Assembly: GCF_001426195.1 (NCBI RefSeq)
Contig: NZ_LMRS01000012.1
Span: forward strand, 372,001 to 436,000
DNA: 64,000 nucleotides
Direction: 5' to 3'
Source of the DNA: Sphingomonas sp. Leaf339
Lineage (GTDB): Bacteria > Pseudomonadota > Alphaproteobacteria > Sphingomonadales > Sphingomonadaceae
Part shown: positions 24,876 to 32,621 of the stretch, piece by piece
Numbering within the stretch: position 1 is the first letter of the stretch
Layout of the letters: every line of letters starts with the position of its first letter
The notes under the pieces: model-generated
Told to the model about the DNA's origin: nothing
The model's database searches: none
What the model saw: the letters and a program-made list of their open reading frames with translations, nothing else
Translations under genes and position numbers: made by a program

Positions 24876-26699
24876 ATGACCGCTCTATCCCGTCGCCGAT
24901 TCTTGCGTGACGCTGGCCTCGGCGCCGGGGCGCTGACGGTGCCGTGGCTGCCGGCCTGGGCGCAGCCGGTGTCGGCCGGCATCGCCACGCCGCTGCCCAC
25001 CGTGGCGGGTGACACGATCGCGTTGCGCGTCGCGCATCAGATGATGATGATCGACGGCAAGCCGTCGCACGCCATCGGCCTGAACGGCACCGTCCCCGGC
25101 CCGCTGATCCGCCTGCGCGAGGGGCAGACCGTCAGGATCGCTGTCACCAACGATCTGGACGAGGAAACCTCGATCCACTGGCACGGCCTGTTGCTGCCGT
25201 TCCAGATGGATGGCGTGCCCGGCATCAGCTTTCCCGGCATTCCGGCGCGATCGACCTTGACGTATGAATTTCCGCTGATCCAGGCAGGCACCTATTGGTA
25301 TCACAGCCATTCCGGCCTGCAGGAGCAGATGGGGCATTACGGCCCGATCGTCGTCGATCCGAAGGGCATCGATCCCGTCGCGTCGAATCGCGAGCATGTC
25401 ATCGTGCTGTCCGACCACAGCCCGCTTCATCCGCACGTGATCTTCAAAAAGCTGAAACAACAGGGCGGCTATTTCAATTACCAGAAGCAGACTCTCGCCG
25501 GCCTTTTGGCGGGTCGCGACCAACCGCTGGCGGACCGCACGATGTGGGGCGGTATGCGGATGGACCCGGCCGACGTGTCGGACGTGACCGGATCGACCTA
25601 TACCTATCTGGTCAACGGTCATGGCCCGGCGGACAACTGGACCGCGCTGTTCCAGCCGGGTGAGCGGTTGCGGCTGCGCATCGTCAACGCATCGGCGATG
25701 ACCAATTTCAACGTCCGCATTCCTGGGTTGAAGCTCACGATCGTGCAGGCGGACGGGATGAACGTGCGGCCGGTGACGGTCGACGAATTCCAGATTGCGG
25801 TGGCCGAAACCTATGATGTGATCGTCGAGCCGGTCGCCGCGGAGGCGTACACGATCGTGGCGGAGGCGTGGGACCGATCGGGCATGGCCCGCGCCACGCT
25901 GGCCCCGCGTGTCGGGATGGTCGCGGCCGTGCCGGCGTTGCGGACCCGGCCGCTGGCGACGATGACCGACATGGGCATGGGGAGCATGGCCGGGATGGAC
26001 CACGGCCCGATGGCGGGCATGGATCACGCCGCGCCCGCCGCCGACGCTTGCCCGCCCGAACATGCGAAGATGGGCCATTGCACGCCCGCCGCCGCTGCCA
26101 GCGCGCAGGCGGGCCACGACATGGCCGGCATGAGTCATTCGATGCGTGACTTCGCCATCGCGCCGACCCTGCCGAAGACACCGACCGTGCAGACGATCTC
26201 GCCGATGCCGATGGACCGCACCGGCGAACCGCCCCAGGGCCTGGTCGGCACCGGCCACAAGGTCCTCGTCTATCGCGACCTGATCGCGCTCGATCGCAAT
26301 CCCGATCCGCGCGCGCCGTCGCGACAGATGCAGATCCACCTGACCGGCAACATGGAACGATATATGTGGGCGTTCGACGGCGTGAAGCTGAACGAGGTGA
26401 AGGCGCCGATCCCCTTCCGTCTGGGCGAACGCGTGCGCGTGACGCTGGTCAACGACACGATGATGGCGCATCCGATCCACCTGCACGGCCATTTCTTCGA
26501 ACTGGTGACGGGGCATGGCGACCACAGCCCGCGCAAGCACACGATCAACGTCGCGCCCGGCGGCACCGCGACGTTCGACCTGACCGCCGATGCGGTCGGC
26601 GACTGGGCGTTCCACTGCCACATGCTCTATCACATGCACGCCGGCATGATGCAGGTCGTCAGCGTCCGGCCCGATCCCGTTGCGGGAGCGCCGGCATGA
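24876..26699 (+). CDS. copA: copper-resistance multicopper oxidase CopA
   Basis: A 607-residue periplasmic multicopper oxidase exported by the Tat pathway, as shown by SRRRFLRDAGL at the N-terminus. All four copper-binding blocks are visible: HWHGLLLPF, YWYHSHSG, HPIHLHGHFFE and WAFHCHMLYHMHAGM. A Met/His-rich segment (MGMGSMAGMDHGPMAGMDH, about residues 368-386) and a CPPEHAKMGHCTPAA motif (392-406) sit in the middle, as expected for copper-sequestering CopA proteins. It probably oxidises Cu(I) and binds excess copper. AGGA upstream of the ATG fits the start. The stop overlaps the copB start by four bases, and the CnrYXH-like module lies just upstream. Confidence 0.95.
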   Translation: MTALSRRRFLRDAGLGAGALTVPWLPAWAQPVSAGIATPLPTVAGDTIALRVAHQMMMIDGKPSHAIGLNGTVPGPLIRLREGQTVRIAVTNDLDEETSIHWHGLLLPFQMDGVPGISFPGIPARSTLTYEFPLIQAGTYWYHSHSGLQEQMGHYGPIVVDPKGIDPVASNREHVIVLSDHSPLHPHVIFKKLKQQGGYFNYQKQTLAGLLAGRDQPLADRTMWGGMRMDPADVSDVTGSTYTYLVNGHGPADNWTALFQPGERLRLRIVNASAMTNFNVRIPGLKLTIVQADGMNVRPVTVDEFQIAVAETYDVIVEPVAAEAYTIVAEAWDRSGMARATLAPRVGMVAAVPALRTRPLATMTDMGMGSMAGMDHGPMAGMDHAAPAADACPPEHAKMGHCTPAAAASAQAGHDMAGMSHSMRDFAIAPTLPKTPTVQTISPMPMDRTGEPPQGLVGTGHKVLVYRDLIALDRNPDPRAPSRQMQIHLTGNMERYMWAFDGVKLNEVKAPIPFRLGERVRVTLVNDTMMAHPIHLHGHFFELVTGHGDHSPRKHTINVAPGGTATFDLTADAVGDWAFHCHMLYHMHAGMMQVVSVRPDPVAGAPA

Positions 26700-27856
26700 T
26701 CCGCGCGCTGCTCGCCACCACCGCGATCGCGGTGACGTCACCGGCGTTCGCGCAGTCGATGGATCACATGCACATGCCCGGCATGGCGATGCCCGCCGCG
26801 CCCAAGGCAGAAAAGCCGAAATCGAAAAAAGCCACGGCCAAGCCTGTACGTCGCACACCGGCGACTTCGCGGAAAGCTACTCCAAAAGCCTCCAGCACCG
26901 GACATGCGATGCCGGATATGGCAAATGGCTGCGCACCGGAACATGCCGCCATGGGACATTGCACGCCAGCCGCCGCACCCGCCACGTCGACCAATGAAGC
27001 CATACCATCGATGCCCGGCATGGCCATGTCGCCAACCGACTCCTGCCCGCCGGAACACGCGGCGATGGGCCACTGCAAGCCCGCCGCCACAGCACCCGTC
27101 GGTACCGACCAACCCGCCGGCAACGCACCGCGGCCCGCCGCGCCCACCGACTCCGCCGCCGCGCGCTTCCATGATCCCGCCGCCATGGCCGCGAGCAGTG
27201 CCTTCATGCGCCGTGAACATGGCGGCATGCGGTTCAGCCAAGTGATCTTCAACATCGCCGAAGCGCAGGTCAAGAAAGGCCGCGACGGCTATCGCTGGGA
27301 CGGCGAGGGCTGGTTCGGTGGCGACATCCACCGCCTCGTCATGAAAAGCGAGGGTGAGGGATCGTTTGGCCGGCGGCTCGACGGGGCCGAGGTACAGGCG
27401 CTCTATTCGCGCGCTATCGGCCCTTACTTCGACCTGCAGGGCGGTGTGCGCCAGGATCTGGGCCGGGGTGCGAAGCTAACCTATGCCACCATCGGTGTCG
27501 AGGGACTCGCCCCCTATTGGTTCGAAGTCGAGGGTGCACTGTTCCTGTCCGACAAGGGCGACGTGCTCGGCCGGGTCGAGGCGTATTACGACCAGCGCAT
27601 CACCCAACGCCTGATCGCGCAACCCCGGCTGGAGCTGAACCTCGCCGCACACGACATGCCCGGCAGCCGTATCGGATCGGGCCTGTCGAACGCCGAGCTC
27701 GGCCTGCGCCTGCGCTACGAGATCAAACGCGAATTCGCGCCTTATGTCGCCGTATCATGGGAGCGGCGATACGGCGACACCGCCCGCTATGCCCGCGCAC
27801 GAGGCGATGACACGGGCGGGTTCGCGCTGGCGCTGGGCGTGCGCGCCTGGTTCTGA
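26696..27856 (+). CDS. copB: outer-membrane copper-resistance protein CopB
   Basis: A 386-residue outer-membrane protein that partners CopA in copper tolerance. The ATG overlaps the CopA TGA and is followed by a signal peptide (MIRALLATTAIAVTSPAFAQ), which rules out a longer in-frame start. The mature N-terminus is rich in Met and His (MDHMHMPGMAMP) and carries two copies of a CxPEHAAMGHCxPAA motif at residues 79-93 and 117-131, matching one in CopA. The C-terminal 220 residues are a beta-barrel of the CopB family (YRWDGEGWFGG, LQGGVRQDL, PYWFEVEGALFLS, ending ALALGVRAWF). It is the last gene of the copper operon, followed by a hairpin. Confidence 0.93.
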   Translation: MIRALLATTAIAVTSPAFAQSMDHMHMPGMAMPAAPKAEKPKSKKATAKPVRRTPATSRKATPKASSTGHAMPDMANGCAPEHAAMGHCTPAAAPATSTNEAIPSMPGMAMSPTDSCPPEHAAMGHCKPAATAPVGTDQPAGNAPRPAAPTDSAAARFHDPAAMAASSAFMRREHGGMRFSQVIFNIAEAQVKKGRDGYRWDGEGWFGGDIHRLVMKSEGEGSFGRRLDGAEVQALYSRAIGPYFDLQGGVRQDLGRGAKLTYATIGVEGLAPYWFEVEGALFLSDKGDVLGRVEAYYDQRITQRLIAQPRLELNLAAHDMPGSRIGSGLSNAELGLRLRYEIKREFAPYVAVSWERRYGDTARYARARGDDTGGFALALGVRAWF

Positions 27857-27861
27857 ACAGG

Positions 27862-27879
27862 TCCCCGGCGGGCCGGGGA
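27862..27879. terminator. bidirectional terminator hairpin
   Basis: TCCCCGG (27862-27868) pairs with CCGGGGA (27873-27879) around a four-base loop, between the convergent ends of copB and the PTS gene. It could serve both strands. Confidence 0.6.
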
Positions 27880-27887
27880 ACAGAAAG

Positions 27888-29570
27888 TCAGGGTACCAGT
27901 AGATGCACCGTATCGGCCGACACCCACGCCGCCGTCCTGATAGCTGCCCCGGCCAGCGCCGGCTCGTCCACCCGCGCCCGATCAGCGACGACGACGCGGT
28001 AACGCCCGGCGTGCCGCGTCACCTCCCCGACATTGCCCTGCCCGCCCAACGCAGCCTCCAGCGCCGCCGGCAATGCCACGGGAGCAACGGCGACGGCCGG
28101 CGTCGCCACCGGCACGACTGACACCGGCGCCGCATCGGCCGCCGTCCGCATTTCCATCGCCAGCCCGTCGGCTATGCCGCCGACGATCACCTGCACCGAC
28201 GTCGCCGACGGCCGCAGCACGCCGCGCGCGCCGAGTTGCCGCAAACGCGGCTCGTCGATCGCATTGCTGTCCGCCACCGACAGCCGCAGCCGCGTCGCGC
28301 ACGCATCAATGCCGCGCAGGTTTGTCGCCCCGCCCAGCGCCGCGACATAGGCCGCCGCCCGGTCGCTTGCCGCCACTGGCGCCGCGTCGGGCACGGCATC
28401 CGCTGGCTCACGCCCCGGCGTCGGCAGGTTCAGCCGGACGATCGCGTAGCGGAACAACGTGTAATAGATCAGCGCATAGGCCGCCCCCACCGGGATCAAC
28501 ATCAGTGGCTTCGTCGCCTTGCCGTAATTCAGGACGTAATCGAACAGCCCGGCCGAAAAGCCGTAGCCCATCTTCACGCCCAGCGCGTTCATCAGCGCTT
28601 CCGATGCACCGGTCAGCACCGCGTGGATCGCGTAGAGCACAGGCGCGAGGAACATGAAGCTGAACTCGATCGGCTCGGTCACCCCGGTCAGGAACGACGT
28701 CAGTGCCAGGCTGAGCAGCAACCCGCCGACCGACTTGCGCCGATCGGGCAAGGCGGTGTGGTACATCGCCAGGCACGCGGCGGGCAGGCCGAACATCATG
28801 ACGGGGAAGAACCCGGTCATGAAGCCGCCCGCCGTCGGATCACCCGCGAAGAAGCGCGTCAGGTCGCCGCTCTTGCCGTGATAATCCCCGACCACGAAGT
28901 ACGCGACGTTGTTCAGGATGTGATGCAGCCCCGTAACGAGCAACAGCCGGTTGAGCAGTCCGAACGCGAACAGTCCGAACCCGCCCGCCGCCACCACCGC
29001 GGTGCTGAGCGTGTCCATCCCGCTGCTGATCGCGCCATAGCTGAAGCCCGTGACCAGCCCGATCGCCAGCCCTGCGACGCCCGCGACGATCGGTACGAAC
29101 CGGCGCCCACCGAAGAACGCCAGATATTCGGGTAGTTTCAGCGTCGAATAGCGGTTGTAGAACAGGCCCCCGACCAGACCGGAGGCAATGCCGATCGGCA
29201 CTTCCAACTTGTCGATTGCGGTCGCCTTCCACGCCGATCCCACCGTCGCCAGCAGCGTCTCCGGCACGCCTGCCAGTGCCTTGGTCGGCACCGTCATCAG
29301 CACCTGCGCGCCGTTGATCGACACGAGGTAGCACACGATCCCCGCCATCGCCGCGGCACCGTTGCCGTCACGGGCGAACCCCGTCGCCACGCCGACCGCG
29401 AACAGCATTCCGAGGTTGGAGAAGATCGCCTCGCCCGCTGCGCTCAGGAATGGAATGTCGAGCAGATCGGGCTGGCCCAGCCGCAGCAACAGGCCCGCGA
29501 TCGGCAGCACCGCCAGCGGCAGCATCAGCGCGCGACCCAGGGGCTGGAGGAACACCATCGGCGACGTCAT
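27888..29570 (-). CDS. nagE: PTS EIICB transporter, N-acetylglucosamine type
   Basis: A 560-residue inner-membrane sugar transporter of the phosphotransferase system. Residues about 1-370 are the multi-helix EIIC domain (LGRALMLPLAVLPIAGLLLR at the start; GLHHILNNVAYFVVG; FFPVMMFGLPAACLAMY; VTEPIEFSFMFLAPVLY), which fits the glucose/GlcNAc family. An EIIB domain follows with the phosphoacceptor Cys in IDACATRLRLSV (about residue 420). A second IIB-like stretch at about 490-560 has His in place of that Cys. The gene overlaps the stop of the upstream EIIA-HPr-EI fusion by four bases, so the pair forms a complete GlcNAc-type PTS. No nagA or nagB is in the window. Confidence 0.88.
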   Translation of the reverse strand: MTSPMVFLQPLGRALMLPLAVLPIAGLLLRLGQPDLLDIPFLSAAGEAIFSNLGMLFAVGVATGFARDGNGAAAMAGIVCYLVSINGAQVLMTVPTKALAGVPETLLATVGSAWKATAIDKLEVPIGIASGLVGGLFYNRYSTLKLPEYLAFFGGRRFVPIVAGVAGLAIGLVTGFSYGAISSGMDTLSTAVVAAGGFGLFAFGLLNRLLLVTGLHHILNNVAYFVVGDYHGKSGDLTRFFAGDPTAGGFMTGFFPVMMFGLPAACLAMYHTALPDRRKSVGGLLLSLALTSFLTGVTEPIEFSFMFLAPVLYAIHAVLTGASEALMNALGVKMGYGFSAGLFDYVLNYGKATKPLMLIPVGAAYALIYYTLFRYAIVRLNLPTPGREPADAVPDAAPVAASDRAAAYVAALGGATNLRGIDACATRLRLSVADSNAIDEPRLRQLGARGVLRPSATSVQVIVGGIADGLAMEMRTAADAAPVSVVPVATPAVAVAPVALPAALEAALGGQGNVGEVTRHAGRYRVVVADRARVDEPALAGAAIRTAAWVSADTVHLLVP

Positions 29571-32071
29571 CGGGCCAACTCCTCGGCGAAACGGCGGGCA
29601 AGCGCGCGCACTGCGCCCGCGCTATCGACGGCGATCGCCGCCTCCGCCTGCGCGGTGGCCCGCGCCAGTGACAGCACCGCGACCAGTGCCTTGGTGGCGG
29701 GCACGCGCGCCGGCGGCACGGACAGCGTCCGCACCCCCAGTCCCAGCAGGATCGGCACCGCCAGCGGATCGGCGGCAAGTCCTCCGCACACGCTGACCGG
29801 CACACCGCGCGTCGCCGCACCGCGACAGGCGGCCTGGATCAGCCGCAACACCGCCGGGTGCAACCCGTCGATCCCCGCCGCCAGTGCCGGATTGCCGCGA
29901 TCCATCGCCAGCACATATTGCGTCAGGTCGTTGCTGCCGACCGACAGAAAATCCACGTGCGCCGCCAGCAGATCGGCGGTGATCGCCGCCGCCGGCGTCT
30001 CGACCATCGCGCCCAGTTGCACCGGGCCGATGCCCATCTCGGTGCGCAGCCGGTCGAGCACCGTCCGCACCGCGATCATCTCGTCGACGCTTGCGACCAT
30101 CGGCACCATGATCCGCAAATTTTTGACATCGGCGATCGACACTATCGCGCGCAGCTGCGTCTCCAGTACCTCTGGTTGCACCAGCGCCACCCGGATACCG
30201 CGCACGCCCAGCGCCGGGTTTTCCTCAGCCGCGATATCCAGATACGGCGCCGGCTTGTCACCGCCGACATCAAGCAGCCGGATGACCACCGGCTTGCCCG
30301 CCAGCGCCGCCGCGACGCCGCTGTAATCCGCCGCCTGCTCGGCCTCGGTCGGTGCGGTCGCGCGGTCGAGGAATAGGAATTCGGTGCGCAACAGGCCACA
30401 ACCCTCCGCCCCTGCATCCGCCGCCGCCAGCGCATCGGCGATCGATCCGAGATTGGCATAGACACTGACCGCGGTACCATCGGCCATCACCGTCGGTCGA
30501 TCCCCGGCCGCCCGCGCCGCCGCCTCCGCCGCCGCCCGGTTGGCGATCGTCGCCCGCGCCCGGTCGACCCGGTCAGCGTCGGGATCGACATGCAGCGCGC
30601 CACCATCAGCGTCGATCACCAGCATCGCACCGTCCGCCACCGCGTCCAACGCCTCACCCAGCGCGACGAGCATTGGCACGCCCATCCCCGCCGCCAAGAT
30701 CGCGACATGCGACGTCGGCCCACCACCAACGACCGCGAAGCCCCCGACCTGCTGCCCGGCCAGCACCGCCAGTTGCGACGGCAGCAGGTCGTGCGCAAGC
30801 ACGATTGCCCCCGCCGGCACGTCGAGCGGCGCAGCTTCGGTGCCGAGGATCGCGTGAACGACCCGCAGCGCCACGTCGTGAATATCATCCGCCCGCTCGG
30901 CGATGCGGGCATTGCCGGATGCGCGTAGCTGCGCGCCCTGCTCGGCCGCGGCGGTCATGATCGCGCTCGCCGCAGCGGCACCCGCGTCGATCGCCTGCAC
31001 CGCCCGATCGATCAGCGTCGTATCGTCGAGAATGGCCTGATGCGCCTGCAACACGCCGCCCATTTGACCCGGCGTCGCGACCGCCTCTGCCAGCGCCCGC
31101 CCGACCGCGTCGATGCCGGTCGCCAGCCGCGTCCGCTCGATCGCCACCCCCTCGCCGTGCGCCGGCACATCGGGCACCGCCGGCCGCAGCCACCAACCCG
31201 TACCGACCGCCAGCCCCGGCGCGGCTGTAACGCCACCGATCGCGCCCTCCGCCAGATCTGCCGGCGCGACGACAGCCCGGGGAGCGGCGGCTGGCGCCTG
31301 TGCATCCACCTCGGTCGTCAGCAACGGCTCGATCGCGGCGATCGCGGCGACGGCATCAGGGCCGGTCGCCTCGATCGTCACCGTCGCGCCATGCGCCAGC
31401 CCCAGTGACAGCAACGCCACCGCGCTGGCCGCCGACACGACGGCATCGCCGCGACGGAAATCGACGCGTGCATCGTGTCTCCGCACCACCGCCACGATCC
31501 GCGCGGCCGGTCGAGCATGGAGACCATGCGGCAGTTGCACGATGACATCTTGCCGGACCGTCTCGCCCGGCGCATTGTCGGTCTCGTCGAGGCTAACCTC
31601 TGCCCGAACAGCCTCGAACCGCACCCGCATCAACGGATCGCCGACAGACACCGGCCCCTCGCCGCACCGTTCGGTCACCGTGACGCCCTCATGATCGAGC
31701 ACCAGCACCGGCGTGATCGCCGCCGCCGCACCGCGGACGATCCTGTCCAGATCGAACCGGATCAGCGGCGATCCCGCCGTCACCCGGTCGCCTGGCTGGA
31801 CCAGCGGGGTGAAGCCCGCCCCGTCCAGCGCCACGGTATCGATGCCCACGTGCAGCAACATCGACACACCCTCACCCACCGCCAGCGTGATTGCGTGCCC
31901 GGCGGCATGAACCGTCAGCACGGTCGCATCGCACGGCGCGTGCAGCGTATCGCCGGTCGGATCGATGGCCATGCCCTGACCCATCATCCCCTCGGCAAAG
32001 ACGGGATCGGGCACGGCGGCCAGCGGCACGGCCCAGCCGGCAAGCGGCGCGAAGAGTTGCATATCGGTCAT
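29567..32071 (-). CDS. EIIA-HPr-EI multidomain phosphotransferase (PTS)
   Basis: An 834-residue cytoplasmic fusion that carries phosphate from PEP to the adjacent transporter. Residues 1-150 are an EIIA-Glc-type domain with active-site H74 (SMLLHVGID). Residues about 170-255 are HPr with H185 (PHGLHARPAA). Residues about 280-834 are Enzyme I with phospho-His H455 (GGGPTSHVAILAAG), LLRTEFLFLDRA, DVGGDKPAPYLD and the C-terminal SVGSNDLTQYVLAMDRGNP and CGGLA segments. All three phosphorylation sites are present. GGGGA lies about nine bases before the ATG. It is translationally coupled to nagE and divergent from a TonB-dependent receptor, which may supply the sugar across the outer membrane. Confidence 0.93.
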   Translation of the reverse strand: MTDMQLFAPLAGWAVPLAAVPDPVFAEGMMGQGMAIDPTGDTLHAPCDATVLTVHAAGHAITLAVGEGVSMLLHVGIDTVALDGAGFTPLVQPGDRVTAGSPLIRFDLDRIVRGAAAAITPVLVLDHEGVTVTERCGEGPVSVGDPLMRVRFEAVRAEVSLDETDNAPGETVRQDVIVQLPHGLHARPAARIVAVVRRHDARVDFRRGDAVVSAASAVALLSLGLAHGATVTIEATGPDAVAAIAAIEPLLTTEVDAQAPAAAPRAVVAPADLAEGAIGGVTAAPGLAVGTGWWLRPAVPDVPAHGEGVAIERTRLATGIDAVGRALAEAVATPGQMGGVLQAHQAILDDTTLIDRAVQAIDAGAAAASAIMTAAAEQGAQLRASGNARIAERADDIHDVALRVVHAILGTEAAPLDVPAGAIVLAHDLLPSQLAVLAGQQVGGFAVVGGGPTSHVAILAAGMGVPMLVALGEALDAVADGAMLVIDADGGALHVDPDADRVDRARATIANRAAAEAAARAAGDRPTVMADGTAVSVYANLGSIADALAAADAGAEGCGLLRTEFLFLDRATAPTEAEQAADYSGVAAALAGKPVVIRLLDVGGDKPAPYLDIAAEENPALGVRGIRVALVQPEVLETQLRAIVSIADVKNLRIMVPMVASVDEMIAVRTVLDRLRTEMGIGPVQLGAMVETPAAAITADLLAAHVDFLSVGSNDLTQYVLAMDRGNPALAAGIDGLHPAVLRLIQAACRGAATRGVPVSVCGGLAADPLAVPILLGLGVRTLSVPPARVPATKALVAVLSLARATAQAEAAIAVDSAGAVRALARRFAEELAR

Positions 32072-32621
32072 CGCCCATTTCCCCGGCAGGTTGCCATCAC
32101 CCTATCGCCTACCCCGTCGCTGACAATACCTATCAATGACCACTCGGTTACATTTTGGCGTCTCGTTCGCATCGGAGCGACAGCCTGTGTCAGCAGGAAT
32201 AGCTGATATCGATCAGAAAATATTCGATCATTTTTCAAACAGCGGACGTTGAGCGGCTGTTCAGATTAGGCAGCATACATCCCCTAAAAATGTCGATTTT
32301 ATCGTTTGGAAGCGTGCAACTGTCATGCTTCGCCGCCTGCTTGGGTACCTTGAGAACAGCCGGAATTTGGTTCGGTGCCTGACTGGCCATCCAGCAAAGT
32401 GAGAGATAATTTCTTCAATAAAGGAACTTTTTATAAAAAACGTTATGCGGGTGATTTTCATGGTAGCGTCTTTGATATGTATTGGTTATGTAATGTATAC
32501 CAAATGGTGACGATAAGAGACACTCGAGAATCGTCCGTCGCCGGGTCTGTCGTCAGCATCCGACAGTAAGGTTTTAGGGGCGAGCGTGCAGCTGGGCGCG
32601 CCTTCGCATTGGGGAATGGTT
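32072..32621. promoter_or_regulatory. long AT-rich divergent control region
   Basis: A 550-base region between the divergent PTS operon and TonB receptor, with no convincing gene. The stretch from about 32190 to 32520 is far more AT-rich than its surroundings. Two TCGATCA copies lie at about 32209 and 32224, near a TGATATCGATCA near-palindrome, and could be an operator. TTGATA at 32472-32477 and TATACC at 32496-32501, 18 bases apart, could be a rightward promoter for the receptor. GGGGA just before 32622 is its likely ribosome-binding site. These sites are readings by eye only. Confidence 0.4.

Noticed and set aside
24885..26858. 657-codon open frame antisense to copA
   Set aside because: It is His/Arg-rich low-complexity sequence; copA on the other strand has all multicopper oxidase motifs.
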